Below, one piece after another: positions 1-8,237 of a DNA stretch of 64,000 nt. The stretch lies in NCBI GenBank assembly GCA_964019335.1, contig OZ025669.1, forward strand, positions 1 through 64,000, given 5' to 3'. A model generated the notes under the pieces. That model saw nothing but the letters and a program-made list of their open reading frames with translations. It had not been told where the DNA came from and did no database searches. Position numbers and translations under genes: made by a program. Position 1 is the stretch's first letter. Each line of letters begins with the position of its first letter. This stretch comes from Diplonema japonicum. Its lineage: Eukaryota; Euglenozoa; Diplonemea; Diplonemida; Diplonemidae.

Positions 1-713
1 GGGTTTGCGGGTTTGCGGGTTTGCGGGTTTGCGGGTTTGCGGGTTTGCGGGTTTGCGGGTTTGCGGGTTTGCGGGTTTGCGGGTTTGCGGGTTTGCGGGT
101 TTGCGGGTTTGCGGGTTTGCGGGTTTGCGGGTTTGCGGGTTTGCGGGTTTGCGGGTTTGCGGGTTTGCGGGTTTGCGGGTTTGCGGGTTTGCGGGTTTGC
201 GGGTTTGCGGGTTTGCGGGTTTGCGGGTTTGCGGGTTTGCGGGTTTGCGGGTTTGCGGGTTTGCGGGTTTGCGGGTTTGCGGGTTTGCGGGTTTGCGGGT
301 TTGCGGGGTTTGCGGGTTTGCGGGTTTGCGGGTTTGCGGGTTTGCGGGTTTGCGGGTTTGCGGGTTTGCGGGTTTGCGGGTTTGCGGGTTTGCGGGTTTG
401 CGGGTTTGCGGGTTTGCGGGTTTGCGGGTTTGCGGGTTTGCGGGTTTGCGGGTTTGCGGGTTTGCGGGTTTGCGGGTTTGCGGGTTTGCGGGTTTGCGGG
501 TTTGCGGGTTTGCGGGTTTGCGGGTTTGCGGGTTTGCGGGTTTGCGGGTTTGCGGGTTTGCGGGTTTGCGGGTTTGCGGGTTTGCGGGTTTGCGGGTTTG
601 CGGGTTTGCGGGTTTGCGGGTTTGCGGGTTTGCGGGTTTGCGGGTTTGCGGGTTTGCGGGTTTGCGGGTTTGCGGGTTTGCGGGTTTGCGGGTTTGCGGG
701 TTTGCGGGTTTGC
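1..713. repeat. (GGGTTTGC)n tandem array, 89 units
   Basis: The 8-nt unit GGGTTTGC is repeated 38 times (1-304), followed by one extra G at 305 and another 51 units to 713. The array is otherwise pure and is cut by the window start. Because the unit length is not a multiple of three and contains no stop triplet in any register, all six frames are open. The minus strand reads as a cycling eight-residue peptide (ANPQTRKP). On the right it joins, without a spacer, the 3' part of a retrotransposon reading frame. It resembles a telomere-like G-rich repeat, but the G-rich strand faces the wrong way for a left chromosome end, so I call it an interstitial array. Confidence 0.98.
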
Positions 714-1770
714 AGTCTTCGCCGCCTGGTTGACACAAGACTCGTTCCTCGGGTGCACGATGACCACGTCCATAGCCATTGGGCGGGAACCCCCCACCCC
801 ACCTGGGAAGAACACGTCCGCCGGGCGCTGGGACGACCCCGGGATCAGCCCCGTCTTCTCCATCGTTGCGCTCACCCCGGCCCACTGACAGTGTCTGTGG
901 ATGGTCTCCTTCACCCGGTCGTGCCTCGCAATCCTGGCGTTGCCGCATCCCTGGGCATGGTCACCCCATACGTCCATCCCCTCAGTCTTGCACCTCGGGT
1001 CGTGGCAGCTCTCACCCTGCTTGTAGACCGGAGCCCCCAACCACCACTTGATCAGAGCCCCAAACTCGTTGTCCGACAGCTGGTTGTAGAAGTCAGGCGT
1101 CGCCGTCAACCACGCCCCCGCATAGTGCATTGACTCCGACATCAACCTCGCTCTCGAGCGTGCATCTGCTTTCGCCAAGAGGTCCTCCAGCGCCTTCTCA
1201 TCAAGCACCCTAGAGAGCCACCTCTGGCTGCAGATGTGGGGGGCCTTGGCCACCATGTCGGGTGTAATCTGCATGCCGCCCTTCGTCCTGTTGAACCACT
1301 CGAGCCAGCTCCCCCATACACCCCCTTCCAGCCCATGTTCGTATTTGGGATCCAGCTCCTTGCACAGCTTCATCGTCGACGCCCTCGAAGCCATGTTGGC
1401 CGCGCGCAGGTGCTCCTGGCAGCTCCTCATCCCAAGCCCACCGACTTTTACGGACAGTTTCGCCTGCTGCCATTCTTTCGACCCGTCCTCGAACTGCATG
1501 CCGCACACCTTCGACATCGTCTTCCGCACCATCTCGTCGAACCTGTGCATGACCCCTCCCACATGCGAGTCTGGGACCACTCTCATGTAAAACACCAGTT
1601 TGCTGTATGAGCTGCAATACCGGAGAAGTGTGTACCCTGTCTGCCTCCCCACCTTGGTCAGCATGTCGAAGTTCTCTTCCAGCGCGTCCAAGCGTTTGTT
1701 CAGAAAGGCTTGCGTGTACTCCGGTGATCCTATCGGCGCCCCCAGGAGCATGAAGTTCCTGGAAATTCTC
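1..1770 (-). pseudogene. retrotransposon 3' frame: RT thumb, CCHC knuckle, RLE motif, repeat-encoded tail
   Basis: Reading the minus strand in the other register from about 1757 gives NFMLLGAPIGSPEYTQAF, which continues the RT domain. No stop occurs from there to position 1. Further on are a C-x4-C ... H-x3-C zinc knuckle (CHDPRC followed by GDHAQGC, near 980-920) and an endonuclease-like stretch, RPADVFFPGG and then AMDVVIVHP (near 820-750). In relatives such a motif is followed by roughly a hundred more residues. Here, about 14 residues after AMDVVIVHP, the frame enters the tandem array and would encode about 237 residues of repeat peptide. Either the domain is truncated by the array, or the array is an insertion and the rest lies outside the window. 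Confidence 0.7.
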
Positions 1771-3084
1771 TTCTGTCAGGCCATCGAAGCCTGTGTCCTC
1801 CACTGTCTGGGGGAGGTCGCCACTAACCCATATGAGCTCGCACTTCTGGGGTTTCACTTTCAGCCCCATCATTCCGCTCAGCTCACACAAGATGTTGTAC
1901 GCCTTTCTCACTTCATCCACATTCCCCACAAGGACGCCATCGTCCAGGTAGAACTGGAGGATGTCCAGGTTGCAGTCTTCACTTATCTTGTTCACCAGGG
2001 GTTGGATGGCCAGAGAGAACAGCAGCGGTCCCATCGGGTCCCCCTGTTGCACCCCTTCCTGGGACTTAATCACCTTTCCGTTGTAGTATAATTGGGAGGG
2101 CACCCTGTAGCACCAATCGGCCCACGCATACAGCCCCGACGCTTGCTCATAGGCCTGTGAGCACAGCTGCCTCCGACAAACACTGTTGAAGGCGTTGGCG
2201 TAGTCGATCTTGAGGATCACCTTGTTTTCCTGCTTGTTGCCCCGTTCCCTGTCCACATACTGCCTGATGGTGTGTATAGCCGCCTCCATTCCAGCAGGGA
2301 CCGATACCCCCACCTGGCCGCCTTTCTTCAGGTACGAAGAGGCCACTTCCGGAGCGATCTTCTTCACAAGGGATTTCCCCACCAGCCGACGCAGCACATC
2401 CCCAACGGCTATGGGCCGCACGTCCCTGTCGTTCTTCTTGAGGGCCACAAGGTTCGCCCCTGCCATCAGCGGAGCCACCTCCCTAGGGGCCGTGCCTCTA
2501 GCTAATGCGTTGACTGCCCTCGTCACCGACATCAAACAGCCTTGAGACTCAAAAGCTCCGTCCACCGCGTCCTTGATGTGCTGGGCTCTCAGACCAGTCG
2601 GTCCCGCAGCAGTCCCCCTCGGGAAGTCCCTGATTGCGTCCAGCACTTCTTCTGGCAAGACTTCTACCGCTTCCTTCGTCTTCGCCGGGTTGTCCCATTG
2701 GGGGTGTAGTGGCTCTGGATGTTTGCTCTGCAGCGCTCTCCAGCAATCCTCATTGTCTTCCGCCAGCCCCTGGGCTACAAGCGCCGCGTTTCCTGCCGAG
2801 AACCTCCCTTTGCTGCACAGTTCCATGGCCCTGGCGACCTTAGAGACCTCGTCGTTCTTAGGTTCCCCCTTCTCACCTGATTCCAGCTTATTCCAGAGGG
2901 CCATGTAATTTCCCTTGCGGGGTTTGCGGGGTTTGCGGGGTTTGCGGGGTTTGCGGGGTTTGCGGGTATCGTCCCATTTCCACTTCGACACGTCGGGTTC
3001 TGGAGTCGCTGCCTGTGTTAAAAAGCAAGCGAGTGTCAAGAGGTCTGCTCCAATGCCTTCCGCGTGAGCTCCTTCTGGTACTGT
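1750..3084 (-). pseudogene. reverse transcriptase, 5' frame (up to frameshift)
   Basis: This frame carries the RT domain. In order it shows ALKKNDRDVRPIAVGDVLRR (finger motif), LKIDYANAFNSV (palm motif A), GVQQGDPMGPLLFSL (motif B) and the catalytic FYLDDGVLVG box (motif C, YxDD type). LKVKPQKCELIW follows as motif D. The first ATG is at 2904 (MALWNKLESG). Upstream, the frame is open to 3084 and includes an RKP-repeat tract from a 9-nt minisatellite. Past about 1760 the predicted peptide stops looking like an RT thumb and becomes R/G/A-rich, while the expected thumb sequence continues in another frame. The shift corresponds to loss of one base or gain of two. RT identity is secure; assignment to a named clade is not. 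Confidence 0.85.
2919..2963. repeat. (GGGGTTTGC)5 minisatellite inside the RT frame
   Basis: Five complete 9-nt units with partial units on both flanks (about 2915-2966). On the minus strand they encode RKP repeats in frame just upstream of the first ATG of the RT. The unit is the 8-nt unit of the 1-713 array plus one G. Confidence 0.95.
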
Positions 3085-3343
3085 TTATCCTGTGAGAGCT
3101 CCTGCTGGTACTTTTCAAGATTCTTCTGCAGGTTGGTAAGGAGCCCACTTATGCTGTTGATATCCTCAGTGAGCTCTCTGTGCTCCCTTGAGTTTTCATC
3201 CTTGACTTTCTCCTAACAGCTTGGAGTTCCCGAAGCTCCTCGCTGTTCTTCTCGATCTCTTACTCAACCTTTTTGACATGTTGCTGCCCCTCTTTGACCT
3301 GTTGCTGCCACTCCTTCTCTCTCTCGATCAGCTGTCCGCTCAT
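3036..3343 (-). pseudogene. broken coiled-coil coding remnant
   Basis: Minus-strand translation shows heptad-like E/K/Q/L-rich sequence in two registers. From an ATG at 3343 it reads MSGQLIEREKEWQQQVKEG, soon meets an in-frame TAA, and continues as EIEKNSEELRELQ. From about 3218 the coiled-coil character continues in another frame (NLEKYQQELSQDKQYQKE) and ends at a TGA at 3036. It abuts and slightly overlaps the upstream edge of the RT frame. It may be the decayed N-terminal or ORF1 part of the retroelement, or a host gene hit by the insertion. The stop and frame change argue against a working gene. Confidence 0.45.
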
Positions 3344-4630
3344 ATTGGTGTGTTAACCCTGTGTGTTGAAAAAACTCAAATCTTTTTTCTTAAGGTTATT
3401 TGCTATGTTGACAACATCATTGCGAATGAGCCCACCAAGCTTTTGCTGTAGAACGTAGACGTACAACTCTAGAGGTCACGACCAATAGATCTTCCAAATT
3501 GTTTAGGTTGTACGTGGCTGCAAAACCTCCAACCTCCATCCATATGATCCCTTCTTGGTTCGACTTCGTTGACTGTCTGCACGCAGTAAACCTTTTGTCT
3601 GTGCTGCTGGTTTAAAAATTTGAGGCGGCAAAGGAATAATAAGAGAATATGGAAAAGTGCAGAAAGAAAAATGCAGGAAAAGGGAAAATTAAACGTTTTG
3701 TGACAGCACCGCCTTCCCGTCCTCCCATTCACTCCTCCCGTCAGGAAAGAAAATTTGATAAATTTCGGTGTGCGGGTGGGTGCTCACCGTTCAGGGAGAA
3801 ATTCACACTAATCGGTCACCGTTCTGCGGTCTGGTGCCTGCGGGCGCTGTTTGTCGCGATGAGATGGACGTCCATCTGGGCGAGAAATATTGCTGGAGTC
3901 GTAGCCCCCACCCACCTTTTTGTGGCATAAAATGGACGAACTGAAAGTACTGCACAGACTTGGTACCATGGGCATACCATGCAGCAAACCCCCTATTTAG
4001 GTGACCCGATGAAGCAGCTGCTGACAAGGAAGCGTTTCCGTTTCCATATTTTTAAAAAAACTTGGAAGACGTTTCTTTGCCAACATAGCCTGGGCTGTAA
4101 CCCCGCAAACCCATGGGGGGTGCTCACTATCCTTAACTTAACATTACGTGGAGTCGTGCTAGAGAAAAGTCCATCGCGAGCTCCATCGTTGCGATGAAAT
4201 ATTCGATAAAATATCAGTGTGCAGGCACTTATTTTGTGAGAAGAAGATACGGAGAGCCATTGCAACCTGAAGAAAAGAAAACGAGAAAGTAAATAAAACG
4301 TTGGCCGGCCGCAGTTATCTATAAACAGCCATGCAGGAGCTGGGGGGGGAGATCTAGCATGAGTTTGGGTTTACTCAAATGACGTCTGCTAAAGTGCCCA
4401 ACAACAAATATGAGAATACATGAAAAAAAGGGGAGCTAACGCTAAAGGTTTCGGTCCAGAAAACTCCCAATAAAAAACCTTGGGTTATTCCTGTGGACCT
4501 GTCGGCTACCTTTTCTGTCATAGCAAATGGTGAACTAGATAACCTTTTAAACAGAAATGAAAGGAAATAAAGAAAATACAGTAGTTCTTTTTCTTACCCA
4601 ATCCTTGTTACAACTAAGAAACCTTATTGA
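3344..4630. other. no gene recognised
   Basis: Open frames here are short, have no recognisable motif and overlap each other on both strands. The stretch has several A/T runs (for example near 4050 and 4420). It also contains one isolated copy of the CCCGCAAACCC motif near 4100-4112, the same word that builds the 1-713 array and the RT minisatellite. The right part probably includes the 3' untranslated region of the BRCT gene. I see no tRNA, other RNA gene or clear terminator. Confidence 0.6.
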
Positions 4631-6028
4631 CTAAAGAAGCTTGCGGAACTCCTCCTCGTCTATGATCTGCGCAGGGTGATCAGACGGCACACTCTTAGGA
4701 TTGCCTGTTCCTTTTACCACCAAATTGACAACCTTAGTGAGAGAGCTCTTGCATGTGGCACCTGCTTTCTGTGCAGCCTTCTGAGCCTCGGACCTGGTGA
4801 AGTTTTCGAGTGTACCCGTGATGAGCACGTTCTTGCCAGATAAGGTCAAGCCCGTCTTTTGCTTTTTCGAACTCTTCTCCTTTTCTGCGTTCTTACGCTT
4901 TTTGGTTGGCTTCTCTTCAGAACTCTCGTCGCTCGAATCATCTGATGACTCGTCTTTTTTGGACTTCTTAGCAGAAGGCTTCCTCGAAGCCTTCTTTGCA
5001 GCCTTCTTTGCAGTTTTTCTTTTAGACTTTTCTTCTTCGCTATCACTGTCACTACTGCTGCTGCTGCTGCTGCTGTCGTCCTTCTTTCCCCTTTTGGCAG
5101 CTGGCTTCCTACTTGCCTTCTTGGTGGGCTTCTTCTCCTCTTCTTCCTCGGAATCGTCCTCAGAGGACTCATCTTTCTTTCCCTTGCCTTCCGATTTTTT
5201 GTCGCCACCTGTTCCGAAGACGCTGTTCCCGGTGGCACGATACTTGATTGCGTCCTTAACAGACACCTGCACAAGGGCATGCGTTCCTGGCAGGATAACT
5301 CTGTTTGCAGATGTAGACTGGACGAAAAGACGGTAGCCTGCCTTGATCTCCTTTGGCCCCTTGTTCAAATCCACGCCGTCCTCCCACCCTAAAGCCTCGC
5401 ACACATCAGCGTGGCCAAGATCGAATGTGTCTTTCTTGATATTGTGCAGTAGCAAATCTTTGTACTTCTGGATCTTCTCTTTCTTGCACACGGCATAGTA
5501 GCCAGACCCCTTGTTGTAGGGAACCTTGCTCCTCTCGGCTAAACTATCAAAGGTCTCCTTCTTGTCAGAAGGAGGCAAGACGACAAAAGACCCTAGAGCG
5601 CCGCTCCCTTTGTGGTTAAATTGGAAACAAGTCTGCGTCTGTTTTGACGTGATCTCACCATTATAAATCTCCCTTTTCCCGTTCTTAGTAAGGAATACCC
5701 TGTAGGGTACCACTCTCTTTGGATCAGTAAACCCGTCTTTGCAATGCATGCTGTAGCAATTGACCTTGATGGTGTACTTACCCGAGGGTGAGCTTGCCCA
5801 AAAAACATTTTCAACTGGTGTCAGGCTCTCGCCATTCACGTTCATGTCGACATCAAGCCAACCACCGCACCTGCTCTCCTTGTGATCGTAGCTGATTGTT
5901 TCCCCTGAAGGCGGAACCACGTGCAGGTCCAAGTCACAAGGGTCGTTCCATACAAGCGATGCCTGCAGCTCGTCACTGTCAATGGCCTTCTCCCTGTCAA
6001 GACGCAAACGAAGTACTTTCTCGTCCAT
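4631..6028 (-). CDS. DUF2135-like and C-terminal BRCT domain protein, 465 aa
   Basis: The ATG at 6028 (MDEKVLRLRLD) is preferred because the 26 codons upstream look like leader sequence. Residues about 20-130 (LVWNDPCDLDLHVVPPSGE, then a VENVFWASSPSGKYTIKVN stretch) match the DUF2135/YfaP-type beta-sandwich pattern with its D-L-D-L-H-V core. Residues about 150-245 form a conserved-looking region that I do not recognise. About 260-385 is a low-complexity linker of alternating acidic/Ser blocks and Lys/Ala-rich blocks like histone H1 tails. Residues about 390-465 are a BRCT domain (GKNVLITGTLENFTRSEAQ to IIDEEEFRKLL) of the replication-factor C or ligase type. A nuclear, chromatin-associated role is inferred from the BRCT and basic linker. 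The stop is TAG. The THOC5 gene lies 102 nt upstream on the same strand. Confidence 0.85.
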   Translation of the reverse strand: MDEKVLRLRLDREKAIDSDELQASLVWNDPCDLDLHVVPPSGETISYDHKESRCGGWLDVDMNVNGESLTPVENVFWASSPSGKYTIKVNCYSMHCKDGFTDPKRVVPYRVFLTKNGKREIYNGEITSKQTQTCFQFNHKGSGALGSFVVLPPSDKKETFDSLAERSKVPYNKGSGYYAVCKKEKIQKYKDLLLHNIKKDTFDLGHADVCEALGWEDGVDLNKGPKEIKAGYRLFVQSTSANRVILPGTHALVQVSVKDAIKYRATGNSVFGTGGDKKSEGKGKKDESSEDDSEEEEEKKPTKKASRKPAAKRGKKDDSSSSSSSSDSDSEEEKSKRKTAKKAAKKASRKPSAKKSKKDESSDDSSDESSEEKPTKKRKNAEKEKSSKKQKTGLTLSGKNVLITGTLENFTRSEAQKAAQKAGATCKSSLTKVVNLVVKGTGNPKSVPSDHPAQIIDEEEFRKLL

Positions 6029-6130
6029 GTTGAAGGTTGTTGAAGTTGTTATTCTGTATGGTCTTGGTTGTTTGTGATATAGGACATTATGTATAAGAGT
6101 TAACACTCACACTAATACTTCTTCTTTACT

Positions 6131-8132
6131 TCACTCCATTTGGGTGTCGAAGTCCTGTAGAAGTGGATGTGCTTCTTGTAATTCATACCCCTTGCTTGTA
6201 GCCCCACTTAAGGAAGTTCGCATCCCAGTGAATAGGCAATTGCACTTCTCTGCCACGGAACAAAGGAGCGGGATTGTGATACATCAGCTTAAACGCAGAA
6301 GGGTCGTGCAGTTGTGTACAATAGTTCTCGACGGTAGTTCCTTGAGTGCCCATCCACCCACTGGCGACACCTTTGCGCAGCACGTAGGGATGCACAGCTT
6401 GGACAAAGTACACAGACATCAGTATCTGCCTCATCAAGGTTTGTCCCTTTTGAGACAGAGGTGTTTGTTTCACCACCTCGATGTTGATGTGTCGTAAGAA
6501 ATACTCTTGTATTTCATTAATGTAGCCTGCCTCAACTGATGCTACAGAATAGTCAGAGCACTCTCTGCGCTTTCTTTTCTTAGACTGTGTTGGTTTTGTG
6601 TCTTTGCTTGAACACTGAACACCGGGAACAGACGGCGCGCTGCCAGACAGCTGCTCAACAGGCGCGGCCAGTGCTAGAACAGAGGAAGGAACTTGCAAAG
6701 CAGCCCTTTTGTCGTCGTCATCCTTGCGTCTGACTCGAAGCTTGAACTGCGGGTGCTGGGTAGGAAAACCACTGCTGATGAGGCCCACCACCTTGTAAGT
6801 GATGGAATCAAGTTCAATCTTAAACTGTACTGTTTTCTGAAGGTCGCATCCATCATTTGTTTGCTTACTTTTCCTATCCTTTTTGTCATCTACCTCTGAC
6901 TCAAGTTTTACATCTCCAACTACGACCTTTGGTGCAGGGAACGAAGGTAAATACCGCTGGATCACTGACATGATGTTCGAGTTGCTGAGGCACGATCTTG
7001 ACTTGAGAACAGCCAAAGTCGCGTTCACGTCTTGTCGGAACTCAATCTGCTCCAACAAGCACTTCACAATCTTGAGAAGCCGTTCTGTGTCATCTGTCTC
7101 CGAGCTGACCATGTCGCAGATCCACCCTGCTGTGACACCCGTCACAAGGACGCCTTCGTGGAACAGCCCAAGGTACTCCTCTGCATCTGACGAAGCATTC
7201 ATGAGGATGGTGTGGTCGTACCTCTTTGTATCCGCAAAGCCGGCAACTACCTTCTGCGTGCTGGGCCTGAAGTAAAACTTTAGAACCGGCGAATCATCAG
7301 CAGAAGGCTTCAGCTTAACAGCAAGTGTCAAAGGGTACAGTTCTGTGGCAACAGAGTTTTCGGCTAAGAACTTACCCGCCTTGATGAAGCTGCGAGCCGC
7401 ATTCACAGAACCATTGATAGATACACTGCCCGGACCGAGAGCAGCAATAAAGCTTTGTTGTATGGTATACAGCGCAATGGGCAGGTGTGACGGCGTCAGT
7501 CCACCTAGGGCATCAGGGAGCCCCCCGACTGCTGTGTGGACCTTCTGCACTTTGGTGATTAACTCTTCAAGAGGGCCAATGGCGGCCTGGAAAAACTTTT
7601 TATACCCTTTTAATGCAGATGTGTGCTGAACTCGTTCCTTCTGACACTCGCTCAAAATAGACGCCTTCTCAGAAGAGAGATCCAGCTCGTATTGGATTCT
7701 ACGCTTCAAAAGGTCGCATTTGCTCTCTGTTGTACCCTCAGGGAGAGGATTTTTTGCATGGAAGGTCTCGATGTCAACACTCAGCTTTTCTTCGATATCT
7801 GTGATTTTCTGTACAGACTCTGCAATTACGTCCAGACAAATGTTCCCTGTCTTCAAAAGCTCCTTGGATGCTGCCTCGTTTGCCTCCTGCTGCAAGCCCT
7901 GTTCGCTGTACTTTGCCACGCCATGCTTCCTGCGCTCCAACGACAGAAATACGTCTCTCCTAGTCTGCCGCGCTTTCATGGCATCCAAAGCGACACGCCT
8001 TCGTAGCTTCTCTGCTTCCTCCTTCGACAGATCGCCCACATTGGCTACGGCCTCTGCTGACTCCCTCAGCCGTTCCAAGGCGCTCCTGTACTCCTCCACG
8101 CCTACAAGCCCTTCGTTGTCGTACTCCGCCAT
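6131..8132 (-). CDS. THOC5: THO complex subunit 5-like protein, two exons, 655 aa
   Basis: THOC5 belongs to the THO/TREX complex that couples transcription to mRNA export in the nucleus. The first exon (8132-6189) encodes an N-terminal helical part and a stretch typical of the family: ESKCDLLKRRIQYELDL, then ALYTIQQSFIAAL, then LYPLTLAVKLKPSADDSPVL with a beta-rich continuation (FYFRPSTQKVVAGF). A basic KKRKRRE segment near residue 540 may be a nuclear localisation signal. The unspliced frame stops one codon after the GTATGA donor. Removing a 34-nt intron (6155-6188) adds a last exon of 24 nt (7 residues and TGA). The assignment rests on the pattern of the central region and is moderately secure. 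Neighbours are CFAP57 (105 nt upstream) and the BRCT gene. Confidence 0.65.
6155..6188 (-). other. 34-nt intron of THOC5
   Basis: Starts GTATGAATTACAAG and ends CTTCTACAG, phase 0. It matches the size and donor pattern of the CFAP57 introns. It leaves a 24-nt terminal coding exon at 6131-6154. Confidence 0.7.
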
Positions 8133-8237
8133 TCCGCCTGCTGTGGTGTGGTGAGAAATGAAGTAAGTTGTCTTTGGGTAACAGAACTACCAAAACTAAT
8201 ACTAGCTACTGGCTGTGTTTCTGATGAGTCTTAAGAA

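Larger units (their letters stand above)
1..3084 (-). mobile_element. decayed non-LTR retrotransposon with RLE-type endonuclease
   Basis: On the minus strand one reverse-transcriptase coding region runs from about 3084 down to 714 and then into the (GCAAACCC)n array. The order is RT fingers and palm, thumb, CCHC zinc knuckle, then a restriction-like endonuclease (RLE) motif. That order is known from R2, CRE, NeSL and Giardia GilM/GilT-like elements and from many protist relatives. I see no LTRs, no integrase and no target-site duplication. The frame opens at 3084 after a TAA and has no ATG before 2904, so the 5' end is probably truncated. One frameshift near 1750-1770 splits the coding region. 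The true 3' end lies in the array or left of the window. Confidence 0.78.

Noticed and set aside
1-713. Chromosome-end telomere
   Set aside because: At a left chromosome end the plus strand should be the C-rich one; here it is G-rich. The array also directly continues a coding frame. It could still be a telomere-like interstitial block.
5-1133. Plus-strand frames coding GFAGLRVC repeats
   Set aside because: Products of the six-frame-open 8-nt array. They use non-ATG starts and continue antisense to the retroelement.
1142-1336. Small minus-strand frame starting MGWKGVYGG
   Set aside because: It lies in a third register across the intact thumb and zinc-knuckle frame of the retroelement and has no features of its own.
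3540-3570. Possible tRNA B-box (GGTTCGACTTC)
   Set aside because: No matching A box or cloverleaf arms are visible around it.
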